Assembly: GCA_964568855.1 (NCBI GenBank)
Contig: CAZMSD010000005.1
Location: 62,001 to 126,000, forward strand
Source: CAZMSD01 sp964568855
GTDB taxonomy: Bacteria > CAIWAD01
DNA length: 64,000 bases
Direction: 5' to 3'
Shown here one piece after another: positions 23,768 to 34,563 of the stretch. Position 1 is the stretch's first letter. Every line of letters begins with the position of its first letter. The notes beneath the pieces were generated by a model. The model searched no databases and was not told the DNA's origin. It was given only the letters and a program-made list of their open reading frames with translations. The position numbers and the translations under genes are program-made.

Positions 23768-25234
23768 TCAGGACTCCCCCGCATCGGCGGTGCGGGGATC
23801 CCAGGTCAGCTCGGGCTGCTTGACGGCCCTTAAGTCGTCGAGCCGCCGCACGGGGGTGGACCGGGGAGCCTCCTTGAGCTCCGGAGATCCTTCCTCGCAC
23901 TCCCGGTGGATGCGCCGCATGACCGCTACGAAGCGGTCCAGGGTTCCCTTGTGCTCGGTCTCGGTGGGCTCGATCATCAGCGCCTCCGACACGATCAGCG
24001 GGAAATAGGTGGTGGGCGCGTGCAGTCCGAAATCAAGCACGCGCTTGGCCAGGTCCGCCGCCCGGTAGCCCAGCTTCTTCTGCCGCGAGGCGCTGAAGAC
24101 CACTTCGTGCATGGGCCGTCCGGGGAACGCGAGCCGGTAGAGGTCCTCCAGTCGCGCCCGCAGGTAGTTGGCGTTGATGATGGCGTTCTCGCTGACCCTC
24201 AGCAGGCCCTCGGCGCCCAGCCTGCGCAGGTAGACGTAGGCCCGCACCAGGGCGCCGAAGTTGCCGTAGTAGCTGTGGACCTTGCCCACGCTGTCCGGAC
24301 CCACCTTGCGCCAGCGGATGCCGCCCGCCTCTTCCACAGTCACGGGCGAGGGCAGGAAGGGCGTCAGCTCGTTCTTGACCACCAGCGGGCCCGCTCCCGG
24401 TCCGCCGCCGCCGTGGGGCACGCCGAAGGTCTTGTGCAGGTTGATATGCATCACGTCGAAACCAAGGTCGCCCGGCCGCACCAGGCCCAGCAGGGCGTTG
24501 AGGTTGGCGCCGTCCATGTAGCTCAGCGCCCCGGCCTCGTGCACGAGCCGATTGATCTCGACAATGCGCCGCTCGAAGATGCCCACGGTGTTGGGATTGG
24601 TGATCATGAAGGCCGCCGTGTCGCCGTCCAGGACCGCCCGGAGGTGATCCGGGTCCACGCAGCCGTCGGGACCCGACTTGACCTGCTTGACGCGGTATCC
24701 GGCCATGTGGATCGAGGCCGGGTTGGTGCCGTGCGCGGAATCCGGGATGACCACATTCTTCCGCGCGTCGCCGCGCTTCGTGAGACATCGCCGGATCATG
24801 AACAGCGCGCAGAGTTCCCCGTGGGCACCCGCGGCGGGCTGCAGCGTCACGGCGTCCATGCCGCTGATCGTCTTGAGCTGCTCGCCCAGTTCGTGCATCA
24901 GGCGCAGCGCGCCTTCGAGCTCGCGGGAATTCTGCTCGGGGTGCAGGTCGAGGAAACCCGGCAGCGCGGCGAGCCGCTCGTCCACCTTGGGATTGTACTT
25001 CATGGTGCAACTGCCCAGCGGATAGAAATCACGGTCCACGTGGTGGTTGAGCACCGAGAGCTCCGTGTAGTGGCGCACCACTTCGCCTTCCGCGGCCTCG
25101 GGCAGATCGAGCACGCCGCCGCGCAGGCGGTCCCGCGGCTCGCGGGGCTCCAGCCCGCCGAAGGAAACGCCGCCCGCCTCCGCGCGGAAGCTCCCGGCGC
25201 CGGGACGCGACTTCTCGAAGATCAGCGCACTCAT
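23768..25234 (-). CDS. gcvPB: Glycine decarboxylase P-protein, subunit 2
   Basis: 488 residues, the PLP-carrying half of a two-subunit P-protein of the glycine cleavage system. The cofactor lysine lies in MHINLHKTFGVPHGGGGPGAGP. Other family segments are YPLGSCTMKYNPK near the N-terminus, PAAGAHGELCALFMIR, DSAHGTNPAS and YMDGANLNAL. It decarboxylates glycine and passes the aminomethyl group to lipoyl-GcvH. It overlaps gcvPA by 4 bases (ATGA), so translation is probably coupled. The T-protein (gcvT) is not in the window. Confidence 0.96.
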   Translation of the reverse strand: MSALIFEKSRPGAGSFRAEAGGVSFGGLEPREPRDRLRGGVLDLPEAAEGEVVRHYTELSVLNHHVDRDFYPLGSCTMKYNPKVDERLAALPGFLDLHPEQNSRELEGALRLMHELGEQLKTISGMDAVTLQPAAGAHGELCALFMIRRCLTKRGDARKNVVIPDSAHGTNPASIHMAGYRVKQVKSGPDGCVDPDHLRAVLDGDTAAFMITNPNTVGIFERRIVEINRLVHEAGALSYMDGANLNALLGLVRPGDLGFDVMHINLHKTFGVPHGGGGPGAGPLVVKNELTPFLPSPVTVEEAGGIRWRKVGPDSVGKVHSYYGNFGALVRAYVYLRRLGAEGLLRVSENAIINANYLRARLEDLYRLAFPGRPMHEVVFSASRQKKLGYRAADLAKRVLDFGLHAPTTYFPLIVSEALMIEPTETEHKGTLDRFVAVMRRIHRECEEGSPELKEAPRSTPVRRLDDLRAVKQPELTWDPRTADAGES

Positions 25235-26598
25235 CGAGCCGGCCCTCCTTCAAGTGTATCACGGACTATCGCGATGTAGCGCTCGAGGTCCGCGCGTTCC
25301 TGGAACTCGTTGACCGCCACCAGCAGGCCGTCCTCGCCGTACTCGCCGTCGAGGGGCAGGCCGCCCAGGATCCCCTCGCGGTCCAGCTCAGCCAGGACGC
25401 GATCCCGGCCGGGCAGCCGGAGGGCGAATTCGCGGAAGCAGGGCAGGGCTTCGCCGCCGCCTCCGCGGTTGAGCAGCTCCGCGCCGGGCAGTCGCTCCAG
25501 CTGCTCGGCCAGCCAGGAAGCGCGCGTGTAGAGCGCCCGGGCCTTGTCCCGCAGTCCCCGGGGACCCAGCAGGGCCATGTGGATCGTGGCACACGTGGCC
25601 ATCAGGGCCTGGTTGGTGCAGATGTTGCTGGTGGCTTTCTCGCGCCGGATATGCTGCTCGCGGGTCTGGAAGGTCAGCACGAAGCCGCGTTCTCCCGCCG
25701 CGTCCCTGGTGGCGCCGATCAGGCGGCCCGGCATCTGCTTGACCATGCTCTTGCGCCCGGCGAAGAGTCCCAGGTAGGGGCCGCCGAACTGCAGCGGCTG
25801 GCTGATGCTCTGCCCCTCGCCCACGGCGATGTCCGCTCCCGCCTCCCCGGGCGTCTGGAAGAGGCCCAGCGCCAGCGGATCGAAGTCCTGGATCAGCAAT
25901 GCGCCCTTCTCCCGGGCCAGGCGCGCCGCCTTGGCCACGTCCTCGATCGTGCCGTAGCGGTTGGGGCTTTGGATCACGACGGCCGCCGCTTCCTCGTCGA
26001 TCCGCTCCTCCAGGCCGGCCGCGTCGAAAGCGGGCCCTGCGCCGGAGAGGGTCTCCACGCTGAAGGGCTGGTCGTGGAAGTAGCTGCGGATCACGCTGCG
26101 ATACCTTGGCCGCAGGTGCCCGGAGACGATCAGGCGCCTGCGCCCGGTGACCGAGGCGGCCATGCGCATGGCTTCGGCCATGGCGGTGGCGCCGTCGTAC
26201 ATCGAGGCGTTGGCCACCTCCATGTCCGTGAGACAGCAGATCATGGTCTGGAATTCGAAGATGGCCTGCAGGGTGCCCTGGCTGACTTCAGCCTGGTAGG
26301 GCGTGTAGGCGGTGATGAACTCGCTGCGCGCGGCGAGGCTCGACACCGCCTCCGGTATGTGTGTCACATAGGCGCCGCCGCCCAGGTAGCAATCCTGCGG
26401 GGGCACCCGGCGATTGAGGGCGGCCAGCTCCTCCAGGTGCCGGTTCAGCGCCGGCTCGGCCAGCGGCGGAGGCAGATCCAAGCCGCCGCGCAGGCGCAGT
26501 TCCGCAGGGATATCCCGCAGCAGCTCCTCGAACCCGGAGACCCCGATGGCCTCGAGCATCTGCCTGCGATCTTCGTCCGTGTTCCCGATGTAGGGCAT
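25231..26598 (-). CDS. gcvPA: Glycine decarboxylase P-protein, subunit 1
   Basis: 455 residues from the ATG at 26598 (MPYIGNTDEDRRQMLEAIG), preceded by GGGAGGAAGC. The frame is open another 30 codons but without a ribosome site or family similarity. Family features include CYLGGGAYVTHIPEAV, TAYTPYQAEVSQGTLQAIFEFQTMI, NASMYDGATAMAEAM, and FGGPYLGLFAGRKSMVKQMPGRLIG. It pairs with GcvPB to form the P-protein. It lies 242 bases downstream of gcvH, a longer gap than usual in this window. Confidence 0.95.
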   Translation of the reverse strand: MPYIGNTDEDRRQMLEAIGVSGFEELLRDIPAELRLRGGLDLPPPLAEPALNRHLEELAALNRRVPPQDCYLGGGAYVTHIPEAVSSLAARSEFITAYTPYQAEVSQGTLQAIFEFQTMICCLTDMEVANASMYDGATAMAEAMRMAASVTGRRRLIVSGHLRPRYRSVIRSYFHDQPFSVETLSGAGPAFDAAGLEERIDEEAAAVVIQSPNRYGTIEDVAKAARLAREKGALLIQDFDPLALGLFQTPGEAGADIAVGEGQSISQPLQFGGPYLGLFAGRKSMVKQMPGRLIGATRDAAGERGFVLTFQTREQHIRREKATSNICTNQALMATCATIHMALLGPRGLRDKARALYTRASWLAEQLERLPGAELLNRGGGGEALPCFREFALRLPGRDRVLAELDREGILGGLPLDGEYGEDGLLVAVNEFQERADLERYIAIVRDTLEGGPAR

Positions 26599-26840
26599 GC
26601 TTCCTCCCGCATCGCGGATATCAAAAAGCGGAATATCTGGGCCTGGGTTAATAGACAGCATCATGCGAATCGGTTCGCCGGGAGCCAATCGGGCTTGGAA
26701 CGTTTTCGGTCTGCGCCGTCACACGGAGTAGAATTCTCGCCCGATTCGCAGGTTGTAGCGGTAACTACTGCCGAGAAGCGGGCGGGAAAAGGGATCCATG
26801 TGGTAGATGCAGACGGGAATGGGCCAAGTCCGACAGACTC
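26599..26840. other. Spacer between gcvH and gcvPA
   Basis: 242 bases with no convincing gene. It is AT-richer near gcvPA (GATATTCCGC, TATTAACCC on the minus strand), which could hold a promoter for gcvPA-gcvPB, but I could not place a -35/-10 pair with correct spacing. I looked for a glycine riboswitch and did not recognise one. A 26-codon open frame starting at 26799 has no ribosome site. Confidence 0.4.
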
Positions 26841-27221
26841 CTAGAGGTCGATCTGTTGCTCGTACTCGTCCGGACCGATCAGGTCGTCCAGTTCCTTGGG
26901 ATCGCCGATCCTGATCCTGTAAAGCCATCCCTTACCGTAGCAGTCGGTGTTCAGGGTATCCGGAGACTCCATCACCTCCTGGTTGGCCTCGACGATGGTC
27001 CCCGAGATCGGTGCGTAGATGTCCGCAGTTGCTTTTACCGCGTCGATCGTCCCGATGCTGTCCCCTCTCTCGAACTCCAGTCCCGGGTCCTGGAGCTCAA
27101 CATCCACGATATCGCCCAGCTCGCCCTGGGCATAATCGGTGACGCCGATGATGATGTCATCGCCTTCAACCTGAATCCATTCGTGCTCTTCAGTGTACAG
27201 CAGGTTTCCCGGTACGGTCAT
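26841..27221 (-). CDS. gcvH: Glycine cleavage system H protein
   Basis: 126 residues, the usual size. It is the lipoyl carrier that shuttles the aminomethyl group between the P-, T- and L-proteins. It shows YTEEHEWIQVEGDDIIIGVTDYAQGELGDIVDVELQ and the lipoylation site Lys63 in TIDAVKATADIYAPISG, then the closing YGKGWLYRIRI. It lies 48 bases downstream of accC, at the junction between the efp-accBC group and the gcv genes. Confidence 0.97.
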   Translation of the reverse strand: MTVPGNLLYTEEHEWIQVEGDDIIIGVTDYAQGELGDIVDVELQDPGLEFERGDSIGTIDAVKATADIYAPISGTIVEANQEVMESPDTLNTDCYGKGWLYRIRIGDPKELDDLIGPDEYEQQIDL

Positions 27222-27269
27222 CTCACTCTCCGTCTATTGCGATTCAACACCGTTGTCGGCCGCGCCGGC

Positions 27270-28619
<1,350 letters not shown>

Positions 28620-28628
28620 GGGAGTCTC

Positions 28629-29126
28629 CTACTGCGGCGCGATGCGGAAGAGTTCCTGGTCGAACTGGACTGGCTGGGCGTTGTCCACGTGGATCTCCAC
28701 GATCCGGCCGGCCGTCTCGCACTCGATTTCATTCATGATCTTCATGGCTTCCAGGATGCAGAGCGTCTGCCCCGGAACCACCATATCCCCCACTTCCACG
28801 AAGGAATCCACGTCCGGGCTGGGCGAGCGGTAGAAGGTGCCCACCATGGGGGCCTTCACAACTACCAGGTTGTCGCCTTCTTCCTCGGCCGGGACGGGCT
28901 CGGGGGCGGTTTCCGCCGGGGCCGCGGCCTGGGCCGGTTGGGGCGCGGGAGCGACAGAGGGCGCAGTCGCGGGCGCAGTCGTCACGTGCGGGGGCACCGC
29001 CACGTGAACCTCTCGGGGAGTCGCCTTCTCGATGTGGATTTCCAGGTCGCCTTCCTCGATCTTCAGCGAGGTGATGTCGGCGTTTTCCACCAGGCGCACC
29101 AGTTTCCGGATCTCGTTGTAGTCCAT
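28629..29126 (-). CDS. accB: Biotin carboxyl carrier protein of acetyl-CoA carboxylase
   Basis: 165 residues. A short N-terminal region (MDYNEIRKLVRLVENADITSLKIEEGDLEIHIEK) is followed by a flexible Ala/Pro-rich linker (about 45-82) and the C-terminal biotinyl domain. The biotin lysine is Lys129 in CILEAMKIMNEIE, with the expected APMVGTFYRSPSP start of the domain. It carries carboxybiotin between AccC and the carboxyltransferase, whose genes are not in the window. It lies between efp and accC, a widespread order (efp-accB-accC). Confidence 0.97.
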   Translation of the reverse strand: MDYNEIRKLVRLVENADITSLKIEEGDLEIHIEKATPREVHVAVPPHVTTAPATAPSVAPAPQPAQAAAPAETAPEPVPAEEEGDNLVVVKAPMVGTFYRSPSPDVDSFVEVGDMVVPGQTLCILEAMKIMNEIECETAGRIVEIHVDNAQPVQFDQELFRIAPQ

Positions 29127-29151
29127 CCTGTTCGCTTCCTCGCTGTCCGAT

Positions 29152-29715
29152 CTAGCTCTTCACTCGCTCCACGTACTCGCGTTTCCGTGTGTCCACCTTG
29201 ATCAGCTCGCCCTCCTCGATGAAGAAGGGGACCATCACCGTGCAGCCCGTTTCCATGCGCGCTGGTTTCTTGCTGCCCGAAGCCGTGTCCCCCTTGTCGG
29301 TGGGATCGGTTTCAGCGACCTGCAGCTCCACGTGAACGGGCAGCTCCAGGCCCAGGGCTTCCTCGCCGTGGAAGAGTACGTCCACTTCGAGGCCTTCCTT
29401 CATCAGGTCGATCACCTCGTCCACCAGGTGCTCCGGCAGTATGGTCTGCTCATAGCTTTCGGTGTCCATGAAGGTACGGCCCGTGGCATCCTTGTAAAGG
29501 TATTGCATCCGGCGGCTTTCCAGCCTTACGATGTCGATCTTCTCACCCGCCCGGAAAGTGGGATCCAGGACGCGACCGGTGCGCACGTTCTTCAGCTTGG
29601 TCCGCACGAAGGCTCCGCCCTTTCCCGGCTTCACGTGCTGGAATTCCACGATGCGGTACAGGCCTCCCTCGTAGTTGATGGTCAATCCATTGCGGAAGTC
29701 GGCGGTCGAGGCCAT
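29152..29715 (-). CDS. efp: Translation elongation factor P
   Basis: 187 residues, full length. It relieves ribosome stalling at proline stretches. Domain I has the modification loop HVKPGKGGAFVRTKLKN with Lys32 at the tip; the C-terminal OB domains include GCTVMVPFFIEEGELIKVDTRKREYVERV. The loop has the KPGKG context found in lysine-type EF-P, but no modifying enzyme (EpmA/YmfI-type) is in the window. The spacer before it (29716-29807) is AT-rich with TATAAA on the minus strand, a possible -10 box for an efp-accB-accC transcript. Confidence 0.97.
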   Translation of the reverse strand: MASTADFRNGLTINYEGGLYRIVEFQHVKPGKGGAFVRTKLKNVRTGRVLDPTFRAGEKIDIVRLESRRMQYLYKDATGRTFMDTESYEQTILPEHLVDEVIDLMKEGLEVDVLFHGEEALGLELPVHVELQVAETDPTDKGDTASGSKKPARMETGCTVMVPFFIEEGELIKVDTRKREYVERVKS

Positions 29716-29807
29716 GAGGCGAGATCTCCTGTCTGCGGATAAGAAGTAACGAATTTATAATTGTCGGGGAGACTCGAAAGGGTTGAGCGGAGGTTTCGGC
29801 CAGAAAA

Positions 29808-31949
29808 TCAGGATTCCGCCAGACGACGAAGGAATTCCTGCTCGTCGATCACCGGGATATCCAGCTCGTCGGCGCGCTGCAGCTTCGATCCCGCGGCCTC
29901 GCCGGCCACCACCAGGTCGGTCCTTAAGGAGACGGAACCGCGCACCCGGGCGCCCGAGGATTCCAGGCGTCGTCTGGCTTCGTCCCGGTTCATGGACTTC
30001 AAGTTGCCCGTCAGCACCACGTTCAGGCCCTCGAAAGGGCCCTGAACCTCGCCGTCCCGGGCTTCCTGCCGGAAGGCCGCCGAGATTCGCTCCAGGTCGA
30101 AGCCCACGGCGCTCAAGCGCTCGAGCACAGCGGCGCCGCCTTCCGAACCGAACCAGTCCTCCAGGCTGGCGGCGATGCGGGGACCCACGTCCTCCAGCTT
30201 CTCGAGCTCCTCGCGGGGTATCCCGGAAAGGATCCGGATGCTCCCGTAGCGGGCCAGCAGGATCCGCGCCGCGTTCTCGCCCACGTGACGTATTCCCAGG
30301 GCGAAGAGCAGCCGGGCCGGATCCCGCTTCAGACTGGCCATTATGCCCGTCCGCACCCGGGCCGCCGATTTCTCGCCCATGCGCTCCAGCCCTGCCAGCT
30401 CACCGGCGCTCAAGGTGTAGAGGTCGGCCGGACGGCGGACCCGGCCGGAAGCCACCAGGGCCAGGACCAGCCTTTCGCCCAGCCCGTCGATGTCCATTGC
30501 GCGGCGTGAGACGAAATGTAGCACGACCGCCTCGAGAACCGCCGGGCAGTCCGCGGCGGGACAGCGCCAGGCCACCTCCTCTTCGCTGCGCACGAGGCTC
30601 GCGCCGCAGCGGGGGCAGCGCTCGATCATGCGGAATTCGGGGAGTTCCCGCTCCTCGCCGGCGGGCCCCAGCACCTTGGGGATCACGTCCCCGCCCTTTT
30701 CCACGCGCACCAGCATGCCCTCGCGGATCCCCCTGCGGCGGATCTCCTCCTCGTTGTGCAGGGTGGCCCGCGAGACGGTGCTGCCCTGGAGGAAGACCGG
30801 TTCCAGCTCCGCCACGGGTGTGATCACCCCTGTTCGTCCCACCTGGTAGCCGATCCGCAGGAGGCGCGTGGTCTTCACTTCCGCCGGGAACTTGTAGGCC
30901 ATGGCCCAGCGCGGGATCTTGGCGGTCCAGCCCAGCCGCCCGCGCTGGTCCAGCCTGTCCAGCTTCACCACCACCCCGTCGATCTCCACCCCGAGCTCGT
31001 CTCGCCGCTCTTCCCACTCCCGGCAGTACTCGAGCACGGCGGAGAGACCGGCACAGCGCCGATGGTGGGTAAAGACGGGCAGCCCGGCGCGCCTCAGCCA
31101 GGCGAGCTGTTCCGCCTGGGTCGCCGGAGGACCAGGCCTCTGATTCGGTTCCGCGGACGTTCCGCCGCCTTCCATCACGGCGATGTCGTAGAGGAAGATC
31201 TTCAGGGAGCGCCGCCGGACCTCGGCGGGATCCAGCAGCTTCAGCGTACCGGCCGCAGCGTTGCGAGGATTGGCGAATTCCGGCCGGCCCTCCTCGCGGC
31301 GTTCCCGGTTGAGTCGCCTGAAGGTGTCGCGGTCCATCACCACTTCGCCCCGCAGTACGAGACGCGCGGGGGGATCCGGCGACTGCAGCCGCAGGGGCAG
31401 GTTGGCAATGGTGCGCACGGCGGCGCTCACGTCGTCGCCCACCAGTCCGTCGCCCCGGCTGGCCGCGACCCTCAGCCGACCCCGCTCGTAGAGCAGGGAA
31501 ACGCTGGCGCCGTCCAGTTTCAGCTCGCAGTGATACACCGGCTCGGGGCCGGTGATCTCCGTCGGGGAAGCAGGTTCCGGCTCGAGTTCGCCGCTTGGTC
31601 CTTCGCCGGCGTCCGGCTTGCCGCGGCCCAGTTGCTGCAACACGCGCCGGTGAAAATCCTCCAGTTCCCCGCTGGAATAGGTGTTGCCCAGTGAATAGAG
31701 ACGCGGTTCGTGAGCCACTTGGGGCAGATCACCGGCCACGGGAGCGCCGACCCTGCGGGTGGGCGAATCCTCTTCGACCCACTCCGGGTGGATCTCTTCC
31801 GCGGAAAGCAACAGGCGATAGAGCGCGTCGTACTCGGCGTCGCCGATCTCCGGCGCCGCCTCCACGTAATACAGACGGTCGTGGCGCTCCACTTCACTGA
31901 CCAGGCGCAGGTACTCCTCGCGCGTGGCCGGAACCTTCGAGCGCTTCAC
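29808..31949 (-). CDS. ligA: NAD-dependent DNA ligase
   Basis: 713 residues from the GTG at 31949. The frame is open much further but lies inside apt. The GTG overlaps the apt stop as GTGA and has GGAGGA just upstream. Seals nicks in replication and repair. Domain Ia has YDALYR; the adenylation site is KLDG (Lys144); LRGEV, GVVVKLD and AYKFP follow. Then come an OB fold, a four-Cys zinc finger (CPRCGASL...CPAADC), a helix-hairpin-helix region and a C-terminal BRCT domain (GLNVVLTGNLKSMNRDEARR). An acidic insert of about 25 residues (around 110-135) precedes the adenylation motif and accounts for part of the extra length over the usual ~670. Confidence 0.97.
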   Translation of the reverse strand: MKRSKVPATREEYLRLVSEVERHDRLYYVEAAPEIGDAEYDALYRLLLSAEEIHPEWVEEDSPTRRVGAPVAGDLPQVAHEPRLYSLGNTYSSGELEDFHRRVLQQLGRGKPDAGEGPSGELEPEPASPTEITGPEPVYHCELKLDGASVSLLYERGRLRVAASRGDGLVGDDVSAAVRTIANLPLRLQSPDPPARLVLRGEVVMDRDTFRRLNRERREEGRPEFANPRNAAAGTLKLLDPAEVRRRSLKIFLYDIAVMEGGGTSAEPNQRPGPPATQAEQLAWLRRAGLPVFTHHRRCAGLSAVLEYCREWEERRDELGVEIDGVVVKLDRLDQRGRLGWTAKIPRWAMAYKFPAEVKTTRLLRIGYQVGRTGVITPVAELEPVFLQGSTVSRATLHNEEEIRRRGIREGMLVRVEKGGDVIPKVLGPAGEERELPEFRMIERCPRCGASLVRSEEEVAWRCPAADCPAVLEAVVLHFVSRRAMDIDGLGERLVLALVASGRVRRPADLYTLSAGELAGLERMGEKSAARVRTGIMASLKRDPARLLFALGIRHVGENAARILLARYGSIRILSGIPREELEKLEDVGPRIAASLEDWFGSEGGAAVLERLSAVGFDLERISAAFRQEARDGEVQGPFEGLNVVLTGNLKSMNRDEARRRLESSGARVRGSVSLRTDLVVAGEAAGSKLQRADELDIPVIDEQEFLRRLAES

Positions 31950-32479
31950 TCCTCCTCCGCGCCGTAATGGACCAGCGTCAGCAGCGGAACGCCCAGGGCC
32001 TCCACGCGCCGGCGCCCGTCGAGGAAATCCAGTTCCACCACGCAGACCGCCCCCGCCGGCTCGGCCCCCAGCTCGCGGACCAGTTCGAGACAGGCCGCCA
32101 GGGTGCCGCCGGTGGCCAGCAGGTCGTCCACCACCAGTGCGCGCTGGCCGGGAGCGCAGGCGTCGGCGTGCACCTCCAGCGAATCGCTGCCGTACTCCAG
32201 CTCGTAGCTGCGGCGGATGGTCTTCCAGGGCAGCTTGCCGGGTTTGCGGGCCGGCGCGAAGGCCTTGGCGTGCGCGTGAGCCAGGGCCGCGCCGAAGATG
32301 AAGCCGCGGGCCTCGATGCCCAGCACCACGTCGTAACACGAGGGGGGGAACCCGTCGTCCACCAGCCGCAGGCATTCCGCGAAAGCGGCCGGGTCCGCCA
32401 GCAGGGTGGTGATGTCCTTGAAGCCGATCCCCGGCTTGGGGAAATCGGGAACGGTGCGAATGCGGGATTTCAGATCCAT
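31946..32479 (-). CDS. apt: Adenine phosphoribosyltransferase
   Basis: 177 residues. Salvages adenine to AMP with PRPP. The N-terminal RTVPDFPKPGIGFKDITTLL is diagnostic, and the PRPP loop is ALVVDDLLATGGTLAA. GIEARGFIFGAALA and the Lys-rich KLPWKTIRRSYELEYG segment match the family. It overlaps ligA by 4 bases and starts 45 bases after the acylphosphatase stop. Confidence 0.97.
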   Translation of the reverse strand: MDLKSRIRTVPDFPKPGIGFKDITTLLADPAAFAECLRLVDDGFPPSCYDVVLGIEARGFIFGAALAHAHAKAFAPARKPGKLPWKTIRRSYELEYGSDSLEVHADACAPGQRALVVDDLLATGGTLAACLELVRELGAEPAGAVCVVELDFLDGRRRVEALGVPLLTLVHYGAEEE

Positions 32480-32524
32480 GCTCGCTCCATCGGTCGGTGA
32501 TGCGCAGGCGGATCGCGCGAGTCC

Positions 32525-32794
32525 TCAGCGGACACTGAAACCCGCCAAGGGGCGGGCTTCCACCGCCTCCCGCTCGATGCCCGTGATACGAATGGCTCCG
32601 GGGCCGCCCTCGAGCGTCTCTATCAGCCTCTCGATCCGCTCCGCTTCTCCTTGAACCAGCGCTTCCACCCGGCCGTCCGGAAGGTTGCGTACCCAGCCGC
32701 CGAGCCGCAGATCCTCCGCCAGGCGCAGCAGGGTCCAGCGGAAACCCACGCCCTGGACGCGGCCGCTGAACAGCAGGTGTTCGGTCACAGGCAT
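32525..32794 (-). CDS. acyP: Acylphosphatase
   Basis: 89 residues, the typical size. Hydrolyses acyl phosphates. The signature GRVQGVGFRWTLLRLAEDLRLGGWVRNLPDGRVEALVQGE contains the phosphate-binding Arg (in VGFR) and the catalytic Asn (in VRNLPDG). It follows gpsA after 7 bases. Confidence 0.96.
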   Translation of the reverse strand: MPVTEHLLFSGRVQGVGFRWTLLRLAEDLRLGGWVRNLPDGRVEALVQGEAERIERLIETLEGGPGAIRITGIEREAVEARPLAGFSVR

Positions 32795-32801
32795 GGCCGG
32801 T

Positions 32802-33800
32802 CTAACGTTCTTCCTTCAGCGTCCGCGTCATCAGCCGATAGACCTCCTCGCGGGGCCGGGCGCTCTCGAAGAGGATCCGGTGCACCGCCTGGGTGATGGG
32901 CATCTGCACGCCGTGTTTGCCGGCCAGTTCCCAGGCGCTGTCGGTGGTCCGCACGCCCTCGGCCACCATGCTCATGCCGGCCAGAATCTCCTTGAGCGGC
33001 CGGCCGCGTCCAAGCTCCTCGCCCACGTGGCGGTTGCGGCTGTGCCTGCTCATGCAGGTGGTGATCAGGTCGCCCATTCCGGAGAGTCCCCAGAAAGTCT
33101 CAGGCCTGCCGCCCAGCGCCTGGCCCAGCCGGGCGATCTCCACCATGCCGCGGGTCAGCAGCGCGCCCTTGGTGTTGTCCCCGAAGCCCAGCCCGTCGCA
33201 CATGCCGCTGGCCAGCGCCACCACGTTCTTCAGGGCCCCGCCCAGCTCCACTCCCACCAGGTCGTCGTTGGTGTAGACGCGGAAGACTTCGTTGGCGAAG
33301 ACGGACTGCACGCGTCGCGCCTGCTCGATTTCGCGGGCGGCGGCCACGATGGTGGTGGGCAGGCGGCGGCTCACCTCCTCGGCGTGGCTGGGCCCGGAGA
33401 GACAGACGTAACACGCGGGATCGTGCCCGGGCAGGCATTCAGCCGCCAGCTCGCTCATGCGCAGCAGGGTCTTCTGTTCGATGCCCTTGGCCACGTCCAC
33501 CAGGATCGTATCACGCGGCAGCAGCGGCCGCAGGCCGCCCAGCACCTCGCGCAGGACATGTGAGGGCACGGCCAGCAGGACCATCCCGGCGCCCTCGAGC
33601 ACCGGCTCAAGATCGTTCTCCACGCGGACTTCGAGCGGGAAACGACTCCCCGGCAGCAGGGGATTCTCCCGCTCCCCGCGTTTGTAGCGCTCCACCAGCC
33701 GGGCGTCGAACTCCCAGACGGCCACCCGGCAGCCGTTGTCGTTGAGCAACACGGCCAGGGCTCCGCCCCAGCTTCCTCCTCCGATCACCGCAACCTTCAC
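32802..33800 (-). CDS. gpsA: NAD(P)-dependent glycerol-3-phosphate dehydrogenase
   Basis: 332 residues. Reduces dihydroxyacetone phosphate to sn-glycerol-3-phosphate for phospholipid synthesis. The Rossmann loop is VIGGGSWGGALA; AVPSHVLREVL, the active-site SGPSHAEEV and the lysine in GALKNVVALASGMCDGLGFGDNTKGAL are clear. It lies directly downstream of plsY (30-base gap), which uses its product, so the two steps to lysophosphatidic acid are encoded together. Confidence 0.97.
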   Translation of the reverse strand: MKVAVIGGGSWGGALAVLLNDNGCRVAVWEFDARLVERYKRGERENPLLPGSRFPLEVRVENDLEPVLEGAGMVLLAVPSHVLREVLGGLRPLLPRDTILVDVAKGIEQKTLLRMSELAAECLPGHDPACYVCLSGPSHAEEVSRRLPTTIVAAAREIEQARRVQSVFANEVFRVYTNDDLVGVELGGALKNVVALASGMCDGLGFGDNTKGALLTRGMVEIARLGQALGGRPETFWGLSGMGDLITTCMSRHSRNRHVGEELGRGRPLKEILAGMSMVAEGVRTTDSAWELAGKHGVQMPITQAVHRILFESARPREEVYRLMTRTLKEER

Positions 33801-33830
33801 ATCGCCTCGCGCGCTTGATCCCTTGTTTCG

Positions 33831-34511
33831 CTATTTCCCCCGGTCTTGGCGCCGACTCCCGGCGTGGCTGTCCTGTCGATACGGCCGAAGCTCCTCGCCC
33901 CGGAAATAGCGCCTCATGTTCGCCCGGTGCAGCCACAATAGCGCCAGCGGAAGCAGCGCGGCGAAGCAGCCAGCCGGGCCGCGCTGTCCAAGCCAGAGCA
34001 GCGCCAGGGCCGCGTAGGACAGCGCTCCGGCCAGGGAAGCCATGAACATGTAGCGGCTCAGCGGCAGCACGAGGGCGAAGACGCCCAGCGCGCCGAGCAG
34101 CGCCTGGGGTGCCAGCTCCAGGGCGACCCCGGCGGATGCCGCCACTCCCTTGCCCCCGCGAAAACGGTCGAAGACCGGGAAGACCTGTCCCAGTATGGCA
34201 GCCGCTCCGCAGAGCACGGGCAGCAGCTCTCCCGCCGCGGGCATCGTCGAACCAAGGTCGGGGCCCTGCCACAGACCCGTCAGCAGGGGCAGCCAGCGGG
34301 CGGCCGCCAGGCCCTTCAGCAGATCGAGTGCCGTGGCGGGCAGGCCCCAGCGCCAGCCCAGTACCCGCGCCACGTTGGTCCCGCCCGAGCCGCCGCTGCC
34401 CTCGAGGCGCAGCTCCCTGCCGGCGAACCGGCGCACGAGCAAGGTCCCCGTGGGCAGCGATCCCAGGAGATAGGCCGTGATACACAGCAGGATCGGGCCC
34501 GTGAGATCCAT
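33831..34511 (-). CDS. plsY: Glycerol-3-phosphate acyltransferase PlsY
   Basis: 226 residues with about five hydrophobic membrane segments. Transfers the acyl group from acyl-phosphate to glycerol-3-phosphate. Signature loops are YLLGSLPTGTLLVRR, the catalytic SGGSGGTNVARVLG and FRGGKGVAASAG. The acyl-phosphate maker PlsX is not in the window. It lies 52 bases downstream of recA on the same strand. Confidence 0.96.
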   Translation of the reverse strand: MDLTGPILLCITAYLLGSLPTGTLLVRRFAGRELRLEGSGGSGGTNVARVLGWRWGLPATALDLLKGLAAARWLPLLTGLWQGPDLGSTMPAAGELLPVLCGAAAILGQVFPVFDRFRGGKGVAASAGVALELAPQALLGALGVFALVLPLSRYMFMASLAGALSYAALALLWLGQRGPAGCFAALLPLALLWLHRANMRRYFRGEELRPYRQDSHAGSRRQDRGK

Positions 34512-34563
34512 TCTACTACCCAGTCGCCTCTATGACTCGCTCGGGCTCCGGGACCACTCCGGC

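Noticed and set aside
26719..26799. 26-codon open frame after gcvH
   Set aside because: No ribosome binding site and no recognisable product.
26599..26840. Glycine riboswitch before gcvPA
   Set aside because: Conserved glycine-aptamer sequence blocks were not recognised; a covariance-model search would be needed.
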